64,000 bases of DNA, taken from assembly GCA_944548615.1 (NCBI GenBank), contig OX155961.1:14462639-14526638 (forward strand), read 5' to 3'. Made by a program: the position numbers and the translations under genes. Of this stretch, positions 1 through 9,789 are shown piece by piece. Numbering within the stretch: position 1 is the first letter of the stretch; every line of letters begins with the position of its first letter. Under the pieces are notes generated by a model. That model was not told the origin of the DNA and searched no databases. It was given only the letters and a program-made list of their open reading frames with translations. This stretch comes from Micropterix aruncella. Lineage: Eukaryota > Arthropoda > Insecta > Lepidoptera > Micropterigidae.

Positions 1-228
1 AAAGGTAATCGTAGCGAGCAAACTCGATATGTAAACTCATATATGTATGTGATATGTAAACTGTATGCAAACTCGTACATATATGTGTATATATGTATGT
101 AACTAACGCTTTATCATATATATTTGTATTAATAAGTATACTATTTTATGCCATTATCTTAGTGTTAGTATTGAAAGTAGTCTATTAGTCAGTACTACTC
201 AAACGTCAGTACTATTCAAAAACAAAGG
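1..228 (+). repeat. Old AT-rich repeat, left segment of an interrupted copy
   Basis: Its last 170 bases or so match 17345-17522 closely, for example the shared stretch GAAAGTAGTCTATTAGTCAG. At 17522 the match runs straight on into sequence that here appears only at 4235. Positions 1-228 and 4235-4380 are therefore the two halves of one repeat split by the insertion at 229-4234. The class is not recognised and it has no coding capacity. Confidence 0.7.
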
Positions 229-494
229 CAGTAATCACACAGGGATCTTCCACATTTAATATTTACGCGGCGACAGGCGAGGGTTGAAAACCCCGCCCAC
301 CACCCGGGCAGTTCTAACGACGTGGATCGTTTTATCTGCCCAGGATGTCATGCAACGACAACCTCACGCGTGCCGGAAGGGTAGCGCGTGAGGGGTGAGC
401 GAACGGAGACCTTAGAAAGGATTCTCCGGGCTTCAGCCCCCGCCAGCACCCCGTAAACCGCTTATTTAAACTTCAAAATGTTTACAATTATTAC

Positions 495-2336
495 TTAACC
501 CATTAAAGCCTGCCCATAGATCGGCTCGTACGATTTTGATGAAATTTTGATATATGTGTCCAGGGGACCATAGAAGTTGACAGCAAAAAAATTTTTTTTT
601 TTATCTGCCAACACAACTGATATATGACATGGGTATTTAAATACCCGACAGGCATTGGTGTGTTAGTTTTGACGACTGGCATAAATCACCTACACTTGGG
701 TGGATTGCCATATAATAATAAAGAAGAAGAAGAAGTAGTAACTGCTTTCACTTTGATATATCTTTTAACATATACCGTGTGCATTTTAAGGTTATTATTT
801 GTATAAAGAACACCCTGACAGCGTTGATTCGTAAAGATTCAGAATGGTTAGTCGAAAGAAAGTTCTTACTGCTACCGAACTGCAAGCTATTTTGGATAAA
901 TTGGTCTGATGGAGATTGTGATGTAGAATATAACTTTGGCCAATACGCAGACGCCGTTAATATTGTCATAACACTACCCGATGCGGTCGATTCTGTTAGT
1001 GACAATGGAGAATTGGACGACAATTTTCAATTGTTGCACGATGAACTGGAGATGCCTCGTGAGATTGCCGGACAATTCGAAATCGAATGTAATTACGATG
1101 TCACGAACGAGCACATACCATCGGGCTGTGGTGATGATACAGATGTCGTAAATGAACCCAACCTTGAACAAGAAGAACAAGATGGTATGCCAGTGGCTTC
1201 AACATCTAGTGGTCGTGGGCGTAAATCAACACTGAAATCAGGGAAGGCACCGAAGCGATCCCTAATCGATGAACCAATAAAACCAAAATGGTCTCGGTTG
1301 CAAAATTATCAATTCGATAAGATTCCATTCGATGATACGGCCACTTCATACAAAGCGTTGTATCAACAGATTGGTGCCATGAATCCTGCGCAGCTTGGGA
1401 AATATTCATCGACGAGGACGTGTTGAACCTGTTGGCCACTTCCACCAACCAATATGCTTCGGCCAACAATTGTCCATTATTCATTGCATCAATTGGAGAA
1501 ATGAAAACATTTTTGGGCGTGTTGTATATAACCGGTTACCACACCTTGCCGCAAACAGATGGTTATTGTCATCTTTCGGGTAGAACAACAATTATCATCA
1601 TCCGGGTAGAACGTCAACTTCCAGGGCACAACTGGTAATGCGTTACGATCATATCGATCATTTTATCGGAAAACTCAATACACGTCGCCGTTGTCCGCAA
1701 TGCGGTGGCAAAACTGAATATGGTTGCTTGAAGGGCCAGGCTAACTTGCAACCCGCTCCTTGCTTCCTGGATTACCACAACGGTGTTGCATCAGATAATA
1801 TGAAGATTGCTAAGGCTAAATAACATATCTCTTTATGTTTCCTCAAGAAAATAAAAACAATTCAGATTTAAAAGAGCTTTTATTCACTCCAAAAGATTGT
1901 TTTTCATATTGCAAAAAATAGATATTTTTGGTATACACCATGGACTGTTGGGTATTTAAAGTACCATTTTCATTAGACCTGGTTTGACAGCCAGGTATAT
2001 TAACATATCGCTTTTGGTTTTTCTTTATTACTTAGAGAACACCTAAAGCTATCTGGTAAGGGTGAGCGTTTTTTGTTTTACCCATTTCCCTATATTTGGC
2101 AGCACTTTTCCTGAGCACTTCCAGACCAAAAAAAAAAGCGCGACTTTTACCTGCAAAATAACAAAGGTAAACCGCTGAAAATTATGCCGTTCTATTATTT
2201 ATTTTTTAGGCCCATTCTGTGCCTTTACAAAAACAAACAAAATGCAGCGATATCTCTCACCTATTCCACACTAGATTTTTTTAGGTGTCAACACTTTTTT
2301 GGGTATATAAATACCCAGTAGGCTGGAATGGGTTAA
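495..2336 (+). mobile_element. piggyBac-superfamily relic with TTAA ends
   Basis: TTAA at 495-498 and 2333-2336 flanks an element of about 1.83 kb. The inner ends are inverted repeats: CCCATTAAAGCCTGCC on the left and CCCATTCCAGCCTACT on the right, read inward. TTAA target duplication with a C-rich terminal repeat is diagnostic of the superfamily. Near each end lies a palindrome, GGGTATTTAAATACCC at 631-646 and GGGTATATAAATACCC at 2301-2316. Because the transposase is broken, movement could only have depended on enzyme supplied from elsewhere. Confidence 0.8.
844..1823 (+). pseudogene. Broken piggyBac-type transposase
   Basis: The ATG at 844 opens a short frame starting MVSRKKVLTATELQAILDKL that stops at 907-909. 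The same protein continues one frame over, with an acidic N-terminal region, to a second frameshift near 1396. It resumes with the motif GEMKTFLGVLYITGYH and breaks near 1575. The C-terminal Cys-rich domain (CPQCGGKTEYGC...PCFLDYH) is at about 1660-1780. Between 1575 and 1625 only about 50 bp separate the two parts, so the catalytic DDD core, normally some 300 residues, is missing. In the Cys-rich domain some expected cysteines also look lost. Assignment rests on motif order and on the TTAA ends. Confidence 0.8.
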
Positions 2337-2387
2337 TTACTAAACTAAACTAGGCGACTAAGCGGTAACATATTTCAGGGATCTTCC

Positions 2388-3322
2388 ACAGGGATCACAC
2401 CTGGGACCGCTCCTATTCAATATATATAATAACGATATCGGTTCCTGTTTTAAATACTGCCAGTTTATCCTATACGCGGATGACCTTAAAGTTTATTCTG
2501 TTGTCTCAGAAGTGGCTGACTGTTTACGCCTGCAGGATGACCTGAGCCGTCTTAACGAATACTGTATTTTGAACAAGCTCGATCTTAATGTCAAGAAGTG
2601 CCATCGAATCACGTTTACGAGAAACAGAAATAAAATATTATACAATTATAAAATTGGTTTAGATAACATTAAGGAGACTAACATTGTCAGAGATTTGGGG
2701 CTTTTACTCGATTCCAAAATGAAATTCGACCAGCACATTAAAAGTATTGTCACCAGAGCATACAAATCGCTAGGTTTTCTACTACGGGCGTGTAAGCCCT
2801 TTTCCGAGATATCCACCTTGTTAGTAATATACAAAGCGTATGCCCGTAGTATACTTGAATTTGCATCTTGTATTTGGTCCCCTCAATACAATTTGTACAA
2901 GCAACGAATCGAGCGTATTCAAAAAAAAATTTTAAGGCACTTGTGCTTTAGGGAAAATACATCTGCTGAATCGTACAAGGATAGATTAGCTCTTTTTAAA
3001 CTCGATAGTCTTGAAGATAAGCGTACAAATTGCGATAGGATGTTTCTCTACAACGTAATAAATATTTTTTTTGACAGTCCGTATCTGGTCGAAAAGATAT
3101 CCATTCTAGCTCCTCCTCGCATTACTCGGACCACGAATCTGTTTCATATAAAGAGATATAGCTAATCACATGAAGCATTCCTTAATAAACAGAGCTATGA
3201 CAATGTCTAACGATAGATTCGGCTACATTGATATTTTTTCATCACTTAAAAGTCACTTTAAGGAAACCATTAAAAAATCCTATCAGTCCTTTGTCCCCCG
3301 TATTTCTAATAATGACTATTAA
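2388..3322 (+). pseudogene. Jockey-type reverse transcriptase, C-terminal part, broken
   Basis: The frame reads PQGSHLGPLLF, then the catalytic-loop motif YADD at about 2476, then the thumb region with RDLGLLLDSK, ending in a stop at 3163-3165. A base shift near 3185 restores homology (NRAMTMSNDRFGYIDIF) to about 3322. The intact relative at 28182-29597 has the same motif order (SGVPQGSHLGP, YADD, AVRDLGITLDTK, SVDIL), so the two are related but clearly diverged families. Stop, frameshift and 5' truncation make it non-functional. Confidence 0.8.
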
Positions 3323-3365
3323 TCGCTTGAACAGTTTACATGAATAGCTTTATTGTAAGCTTTTT

Positions 3366-3932
3366 AAGCTATTGCATAGCTTTTATCGCGGGCCAGCGCG
3401 CGACCGAATGAAGAAATTTCTTAACGAAAATTAATGATTTTAAACTGATAATTACGTCTAAACGAGTACTGCTTACGATTCGAAAAAAATACATGTTAAA
3501 TAAGAACATTTTTCTAATATTCTTAGCTTTGAATATTTTAAATTTTGTTTATATTACATAGTGTAATTAATTTGTGAAATTAGGTCTAACCGAACACAAA
3601 AACGACTACTATGCAAATACTATCTGGCGCATTATTATGAAACCTGCACCATTTTAAAGATAATTTAATTATCTATCTTTTTATCTACGATTTTTTTCGA
3701 ATAATCCGTTTTTTTGCTTTATCGAATAAAAAATTCGTGCGCGGCGCTCTAAAATTCGGCGTTCATTTGCTACCGCAGCCGCAAATGATTCGGAATAATT
3801 TTCAACGTTTTCCGATAGAGCGCAGTTATCTGATATCAGAAAAAATAAAATAAATAAATAATTATAATTGCATAAGTTGTTAAAAATGCTATGCAATAGC
3901 TTTACCGCGGCAGTCCCCGAGTGCCACACGTA
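3366..3932 (+). mobile_element. Palindrome-rich DNA element, copy 1
   Basis: Inverted 15-mers AAGCTATTGCATAGC (3366-3380) and GCTATGCAATAGCTT (3888-3902) bracket the element. The right end carries a further 30 bp ending GAGTGCCACACGTA. A large degenerate hairpin lies at about 3740-3822. Related copies are at 14423-15371 (reverse) and 32795-33382 (same orientation). It contains no ORF. It is probably a non-autonomous foldback or TIR element, superfamily unknown. Confidence 0.65.
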
Positions 3933-4234
3933 TTTTTTTTTGTATTTTTTTGTTTTTGAAATGTATCTTTGGTACAAAATAATTAATGTTGTTTATAATC
4001 TCAATGTAAAATTTCATTTTCATTTGTTTTTGTTCTTTTTTCTTTTCTATAATATTAAATTTGCTAAAAAATGTATAAATAAATAAGATATAATAGCAGA
4101 GATATGTACTGTACACATTATAGATAGGTAGTTAACATATAATTAGTCATAGTTTTATTGTTATATTTTGTATTTGTCATGTATAAACGCTGTTTGTTAA
4201 CCAAATAAAATAAAATAATAAATAAAAATAAATA

Positions 4235-4380
4235 AATATATTTCGTATGCCCAGATACAGGCTGTTCGGTCTAGTTGGGCATTCGTCTAAAATGATCGTA
4301 TGGGTTGTGTTCATTTCCTTATTGCTTAATAAATAGTTACCAATTATATCTGTACAATCACACTGTTAACTCTCTGCCGA
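4235..4380 (+). repeat. Old AT-rich repeat, right segment of the interrupted copy
   Basis: This matches 17523-17667 almost base for base, including TATTTCGTATGCCCAGATAC. In that copy it is contiguous with the equivalent of 1-228. It ends with TGTTAACTCTCTGCCG, the same site at which a GC-rich repeat is inserted in the 17.6-kb copy. Confidence 0.7.
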
Positions 4381-4671
4381 AAAAAAAATATATAAACTCT
4401 TACAGAAAATACACTTTACACTATTAAATATATTAAAATTCATTATGGTCAATTCGATCATTATGGTCAATTCAGTATCAGTAGTCAAATTACATAACGA
4501 GTATGAACCTTATGGATATCAGCCGGAAATCGACTGTATCAGCAACGTTTACGTAATTCTGTTAACTGATTGTATAGCCTAGCTTGCGGGCGAGAAGATG
4601 CATTGAAATAATGTCACTGCTAATGTGAAACCGTCAAATTTTTAATCTGTCCATATAAAGATCAAGGATCA

Positions 4672-4738
4672 GCATTCGGAAGAAACGTGGACAAACTTTC
4701 GGAACGCATCTGGGCGTTATTTTGTTATAAATAAGGTC
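4672..4738 (+). promoter_or_regulatory. Core promoter of CPR gene A
   Basis: A TATA box, TATAAATA, lies at 4726-4733, 69 bp before the ATG at 4795, which puts transcription start near 4755-4760. Upstream, TCAAGGATC at 4672-4680 resembles half of the beta-FTZ-F1 site, and AAGGTCA overlaps the end of the TATA box. Ecdysone-cascade control of cuticle genes by beta-FTZ-F1 is known from silkworm. Its use here is an inference. Confidence 0.6.
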
Positions 4739-4794
4739 AAATTACTGCATTAATCACACTTGATCTACGGTCATCGTGCTAGCAACACAGCAAC

Positions 4795-7106
4795 ATGGCA
4801 ACCAAAGTGAGTTCACCATTTAATTTAGTTCAAAAAAATTATAAAACCTTCAATTCTAATAATAAGAGGAGTTGCGAAATATTTGTATGGTAATTTTAAT
4901 TATTTTTTGGTTAGATCCAATGGTGGTGCAATTTGCAGATGCTAATTTTACGCAAAAAGAAAAAGCAAATTTTTTTATATGAACTTTTGGATTAATATAA
5001 TAGCCAATTTTATTATAAAACAAAACGATTCTCCATATTCCCCTTCTTCCTCAGCCTGGTTTGATCCAATCATGGACGTAGGCCTCTTCCTTCTTCTTTC
5101 ATATCTGTCTGTCGGCTGCTGCCCTCAGCCAGTTGATCCCTGCTGTTTTTCTGAAGTCGTCCAGCCATCGTAGTTGTGGTCTCCTTATGCCTCGCTTTGT
5201 GGTTCTTTGTCTAATAGACAAGCCTCTTCGGCCTCCTCGTGCCATCCTGCCTTGCGACGTGCATCCTGGCTTTGGGAGCTAATGGGCCCTGTTGCAGTTT
5301 GACCACTGAGGCCCATTTGTTCAGGGTCGGTCAAACTCACGGATCAACAACCATCCGGCGGCATCCACGTAGAAGTGCGAGCCAGGGTAGGACTCTGTCC
5401 TGCGGGCCATTAGGAGTAGAATGTTCGGGCGCTCCTGTACGGTTTGGCTCACCGAGCGGCGTCAACCAAACAATTGTGCATTCTGACCGACATCCGGAGG
5501 AGCCTGAAAAAAGTACTGTCTCCTATAGTGTGGGGGTAGTTGTTCACCTTACGGCAGCTGCTCTTGAAACGACCAATCGACTACCCGATCCTGGGTGAAA
5601 AGCCAGGCTAAGGAGGCCGTGGTCCGCGATAGATTCGGTAGACACCGTTTCAACGCTACGTATGGTAGAGGACCGCGTAAGCGACCTGTAACCAGTCGGG
5701 AGACCGGAGTAATCTGGTTGCAACTGGTAGTAAGGGTGCGAGTGTCCTGGTCATCTGGTTATCTCGCGGTAAGGCGTTGGTCTCTTACGGGCGTGTGGCG
5801 TAACTTGACGATGGACTGTTTCGTTAGCGGGTTGAAGACCCATGCTCTACAGCATTGGATGCGGTTATTCTCTGAATCCTAAATACATTTGAAAAATTGG
5901 CATTTTCGTTAATTGAATAATTTTGTTATTACCTACGGTTTTTTCATATACTGAAACCAATTTCTTTTCACTTCCATAAAAGTTAGCTGTAATAGATGTA
6001 ATTTAAGCAATAAGTCCTTGTTTATAATACAGATTGTAATTTAAGCAATAAGTTTGTTTTATGTTTTGTTTTTAAAAATTGCAATTTACACGACTGTCAA
6101 ACAAAAAAGGAGGGTAATGTGTTCAAAATTCATATATGTATGTTTTCCGTTTCTTTATTCCACCATAACTTCTAAACGATTGAACCGATTTAGAAGTATA
6201 TGGTATTGTTAGTATTATTTTGTCATTCCAAGTGTCAAAGGATACCTATAATACTGTCCAAATAGCAAGTAATTAAATGTCTAAATGTCGAAATGTCAAT
6301 AAACTAACATAAATATATCGTGTTTAGTACCAATCAAAGGACTGATTGTGTTCATTCCGGAAATTATTTTTTTATCTATACGGATAAATACATAAACTCC
6401 AAATATTTCATAAAACAACCGTAATAAATATAATTATAAATACAATAGTTCACTTTCTGTTGCGGCAGTAGTGTTTTTTATTCTTTTTAATAAATTTACT
6501 TGATGTATGTTTTTATTTCTGTAGTGTTATGTATTTATTATGTATTTATTTATCACTCGTGCTGTCTCTGTTACTTTTCCTAGAATTTGGATTTGTCTAA
6601 ATTTGTTTTTTTTTATTTCACAGTTCCTTCTGGCATGTGCAGCAACTTTGGTGGTTGCAGTCAGCGCCCAAGGCGGCATCGGAATTCTGCCGGTTCCAGG
6701 AATAGCCCCTCTGCGGCCGGCACCCATTGGCACCCTTCCCCTGCCCAGGTACGAGGAGGACAACGTCCCGGCTCAGTATAAGTTCCAGTACGAGGTCAAC
6801 GACCCGGAAACTGCCGATATCAAGAGCCAGCAGGAGGAGCGCGTCGACAACGCTCTCCAAGGATCCTACCAGTTCGTCCAGCCCGATGGACTCCTGCGCA
6901 TCGTCGAATACTCCGACCAAGGTGACGGCTTCAACGCTGTCGTCAGATACGAGCCGACCGGTATTAGAGTACCAGCGCCCATCGCCAGAGGACCACTCCC
7001 AATCGCCAGAGGACAACTCCCAATCGCCCCCGCTTTTGCACAGCAACCTGCTCTGAGGTTCGGTTCTCCACTCGCAGCCAGATTTGGACCAGGCCTCCTT
7101 GTCTAA
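4795..7106 (+). CDS. Cuticular protein A, Rebers-Riddiford (RR-2-like), two exons
   Basis: Predicted structural protein of the cuticle, secreted by epidermis and binding chitin. Coding exons are 4795-4806 (MATK, donor GTGAGT) and 6624-7106 (acceptor TTTATTTCACAG), joined in phase 0, giving 164 residues. Residues 1-19 form a signal peptide (FLLACAATLVVAVSA, likely cut before Q20). A Pro-rich linker (20-55) precedes the chitin-binding domain at about 56-114, which runs from YKFQYEV through GSYQFVQPDG to GFNAVVRYE. The tail repeats PIARG-like units and has a low-complexity Pro/Ala/Arg composition. The domain ends like RR-2 (GFNAVV) but lacks the usual ADPHN step, having SDQGD instead. The start is fixed by the TATA box and by the same short first exon in the three sister genes. 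Its intron holds an RTE fragment, a GC-rich repeat and a dispersed repeat. A poly(A) signal AATAAA is at 7184-7189. The family call is very secure; the first exon is inferred. Confidence 0.9.
5050..5235 (-). pseudogene. RTE-type LINE, extreme C-terminus of ORF2
   Basis: The reverse strand reads RRPQLRWLDDFRKTAG, then WLRAAADRHM, and one frame over EEAYVHDWIKPG followed by a stop. This R-rich, WxDD, EEAYV end is typical of RTE-clade polyproteins in insects. It is a short relic in the intron of CPR A. Confidence 0.65.
5270..5835 (+). repeat. GC-rich repeat family, diverged copy
   Basis: It starts GGGAGCTAATGGGCCC, followed by CAGGGTCGGTCAAACTCACG and the other landmarks of the family in the same order (GGTCCGCGATAGATTCGGTA, GGAGACCGGAGTAATCTGGT). 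It peters out near 5835 before the terminal GGGCTCGCCCGTTGTAGTCG segment. It is clearly more GC-rich than the flanking intron. Frames of 95-119 codons lie inside it but do not match between copies well enough to call a gene. Confidence 0.75.
6098..6490 (+). repeat. Dispersed repeat, copy 1 of a pair
   Basis: The stretch from CAAACAAAAAAGGAGGGTAA to ACAATAGTTCACTTTCTGTT aligns along its length with 36962-37325, with small gaps. It is AT-rich and non-coding and lies directly before the last exon of CPR A. Its type is not recognised. Confidence 0.6.
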
Positions 7107-7183
7107 GTAAAAAAACTCTAAACTAATATTTATTGTATGTATGTGTATATTTTATATATTATTTATTTATTTATTTATTATAC

Positions 7184-7189
7184 AATAAA
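7184..7189 (+). terminator. Poly(A) signal of CPR gene A
   Basis: Canonical AATAAA 78 bp after the stop codon, preceded by a run of TTTA repeats. Confidence 0.6.
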
Positions 7190-7508
7190 TTTACCAAAAT
7201 GAGCAACTCAGCAATCGGTTTTATTGTCTTCTACGAGATTTTCGAATTTGCTAGTTTGTTTGTACACACAATAAAAAAATTCTAACAAACAACATACGAG
7301 TGCCACATGGTGGGCCTATTGCCAAGTGGCAAGTCATTGCAACTATACCACCAGGGTTATTGTGACTAAATGCTTAAGTTGGCATATTAATATATAATAA
7401 ATAAATAGTTTTAAAAAACACTAAAAACACGCTTTATACAGGCACTTATGTCAATATTTACACTATTTACACTCAATATTTACAAGTCAATATATAATAT
7501 GTTATAAC

Positions 7509-7745
7509 CTTGAAACCTGATCGTGTTCAAAGTCCATTACGTGACCTTTCTCACAAGTCCAAACACGGCTATGATACGATATTTCATCATGGAATGCCAG
7601 TTCCTGTCTTCCGGCTTCATAATCAGACCTTGAAACCTAATCGTGGTCAAAGTTCATTTCAAGACTTATCTAACGAGTCCAAACCCAGCTATGATACGAT
7701 GTTCCAATGAAGTTCCAGTTCATATCTTCCGACTCCATCATCAGA
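7509..7745 (+). repeat. Two tandem units of about 120 bp
   Basis: Units beginning CTTGAAACCTGATCG (7510) and CTTGAAACCTAATCG (7629) share most of their length, including GCTATGATACGAT. Open reading through both units is a by-product of the repeat. It is probably the internal minisatellite of a larger mobile element. Confidence 0.6.
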
Positions 7746-7937
7746 TCAGCTCGACAGTACCATATTATTGTATTGTCATCAGAACTACATACAGCTTCCA
7801 ATTTTCATGCCGCTACGATTCTTAAAAGAGGGTTAAATTAGTTACCTTAGATTCCATTATATAGTTAAATACAGGTCGACCTAATAAAAGCGTATTTTTT
7901 TATTTGTAAATTATTCTATTTATTTTAAAAATACGTT

Positions 7938-8620
7938 TTGACGTGACAACGTCTTATAAATCGATGGAGGCTGCTGCATGCACGAGAAAACATGACTCAT
8001 GCGGCGTTACCTCGCTCTGAGGCGTTCCGTTTATTATATTTATTATTCAATATAAATGCTGCCATCTACCGGTTGCGACAAGAATTATTTACTAACCTCA
8101 GTCTAAAATGGTACGAATGAAAATCACTAGATTGATTTAAATTCTTGACATAATTTTATAGGTATTCTTGATATACGGAATGTTATTACTGAACGGACAA
8201 TTTTCTTGTGGGTACAACGAAGTGCAACAAGATAAGCAACTTTTATTAAAAAAAAAAAAAAAGTATGAAAAGCTATCATTACGATGCGCTATCTAGCGGT
8301 TGGTAAAATGTCGGTGATATTGTTTATTTACGACGTATTACCTACCGCTGGATGGCGCAGCGTGCTCAAACGCTTCTCAAACCGTTATTTAACAGTTTGA
8401 GATTTCAAACTTTCAAATTTAAAAAAACAATAAACTTTAAACAATAAACAATTATACAATTATACTGCTATACAATAATACATTTACATGTTGTAGTCAA
8501 ATCGGTGAGTATAAAAGCATATATTTTTGGGTGTTTGTAATAAACAATATCAGAATCTTAAATGAAACTGCTTCAAAAGCAACCATTCCATCAGTATTTT
8601 CTTATGACGTTGTCACGTTC
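7938..8620. mobile_element. Possible TIR element of about 680 bp
   Basis: ACGTGACAACGTCTTAT at 7941 is mirrored by TTATGACGTTGTCACGT at 8602-8618. The match extends a few bases outward (TTGACGTG against TTGAACGTG). The interior has no transposase frame, only microsatellite-like poly(A) and short GC patches. A non-autonomous DNA transposon fits best. Confidence 0.45.
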
Positions 8621-8727
8621 AACTATCGTCAGTAAACCGACTTTACACACAACCGATTTTTTTTGTTTCTAAGAAATTATTTTTTATTTGGGGACCTAAT
8701 AAAAAATAGTTGAGCCATCAATTGTAA

Positions 8728-9285
8728 GGGTCGGCCGAACTCATGTGTAAGGGTCGGCCGAACTCACAGGTCAACACCCATCCGGAAGCCTCCAAGCAGA
8801 AGTGCGAGCCCGGGAATGACTCCGTGCCTGTGTGCCAGTTCCATTGGGAATCGTAGTTCGGGCGCTCCTGAACGATTTGGGCACAGTGCGGCGTTAGCCA
8901 ATCGATCGTGCACACCGACAGATAGCCGGGGGGGGGGGGGGGCTCTACCGCTTTGTTTCCTATAGAGCGGGGGCGGTTGTTTACCTTGTGGCAGCTGCGT
9001 TGTAAATGACCACTCGGCTGCCCGATATCGGGTGAAGAGCCCGGCAAAGGATGCCGTGGTCTGCGATAGATTTAGGGAGGGAGGTCGCTTGGTCTTCCCG
9101 TTGGGTTAACTACCCGGCCGAGCGGTAAGGGTTGGTCTCTCGCGGGCTAGTTGGCGGAGCTAGAGAGTGGATTGTCATAGTCTAAGTCTTCTGCGCTCAT
9201 CCCACTGCCGAAAGAACTATCACATATCGTTATACCAGCCTAGGGGGACGACTTAGCCTGTTGTAGTCGACACCGTCCAACTGTA
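8728..9285 (+). repeat. GC-rich repeat family copy with an expanded G run
   Basis: Family landmarks run from AAGGGTCGGCCGAACTCACA to TTGTAGTCGACACCGTCCAA. The short G block that reads GTCGGGGGAGTCTGG in most copies is here a run of 15 G (8928-8942). The far left end of the family is missing. Confidence 0.75.
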
Positions 9286-9429
9286 TAAAGTAGTGATAAT
9301 AATAAATGCTTACAATTACGTAATAAGCATAAAAAATAATGTAAAACAGGATTTAATATCATATGTCAACTCAATATCGAAGGGAGGAGTGAGATATATA
9401 GACAATATAGGAGACGGGCGGGTAGTGAA

Positions 9430-9446
9430 GGGGGGGGGGGGGGGGG
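9430..9446 (+). repeat. Poly-G tract (17 G)
   Basis: Uninterrupted run of 17 G in AT-rich sequence. A frame of 142 codons spans it but shows only low-complexity translation. Confidence 0.9.
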
Positions 9447-9638
9447 TTATTCATATCTTAATTAAATATATATCAAGATTTTTTAAGCCCGCGGGACAGG
9501 TTTCAAGTTGTCTCAGGGGCGAGGGCACAGAGTTCTATTTTCGACAGTTGCTTAAATTCATATTGACAGTTATATCTTGGCTGACGATAGCAATCGATGA
9601 CATTACAGACAATATCATTCGAAAATTAAGCAGGGGTC

Positions 9639-9721
9639 GCATAATCAAAATAATAGGTATAATTATTGCATATGTATATAACAGCACATCGCATAATCAA
9701 AATAATAGGTATAATTATTGA
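9639..9721 (+). repeat. Direct repeat of about 30 bp, spaced 52 bp
   Basis: TCGCATAATCAAAATAATAG and the following TATAATTATTG occur twice, beginning near 9638 and 9690. The copies are identical over about 31 bp, which suggests a recent local duplication. Confidence 0.8.
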
Positions 9722-9789
9722 CTAAACAATATGTTTCTTTAGTCATTAATTATACCTTTTATTTTGTAGCATAAAATATAGCATTTAAT

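Larger units (their letters stand above)
240..2390 (+). mobile_element. SINE-like element with 15-bp target duplication, split by piggyBac
   Basis: The 15-mer CAGGGATCTTCCACA is present at 240-254 and again at 2376-2390, flanking the insert 255-2375. Taking out the piggyBac relic (499-2332) leaves about 285 bp of element. The left part matches 45440-45676, which has its own flanking duplication. Both copies contain a GC-rich block with CACCCGGGCAGTTCTAA. I could not find clear A and B boxes of an RNA polymerase III promoter, so SINE-like refers to size and target duplication only. Confidence 0.65.
229..4234 (+). mobile_element. 5'-truncated Jockey-type LINE carrying nested insertions
   Basis: Reverse-transcriptase coding sequence resumes after an insertion (255-2375) and runs to about 3322. 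A 3' UTR follows, interrupted by a palindromic element (3366-3932), and the end is an A-rich tail at about 4202-4234 made of AAATAAAATAAAATAATAAA-like units. That tail and the lack of any 5' half are typical of a 5'-truncated non-LTR insertion. The left junction lies exactly where the older repeat 1-228 breaks off compared with its uninterrupted copy at 17522. Confidence 0.75.

Noticed and set aside
5239..5882. Frames of 119 and 95 codons in the intron of CPR A
   Set aside because: Fall inside the diverged GC-rich repeat copy and do not match the frames of better copies.
6618..7046. 142-codon reverse frame opposite exon 2 of CPR A, and similar antisense frames opposite CPR B, C and D
   Set aside because: Mirror effect of GC-rich codon use in the real exons; translation shows no family features.
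7509..7825. Two 60-66 codon frames
   Set aside because: Produced by a tandem repeat of about 120 bp.
9293..9721. 142-codon forward frame
   Set aside because: Runs through a G tract and a direct repeat; the composition is AT-driven with no recognisable domain.
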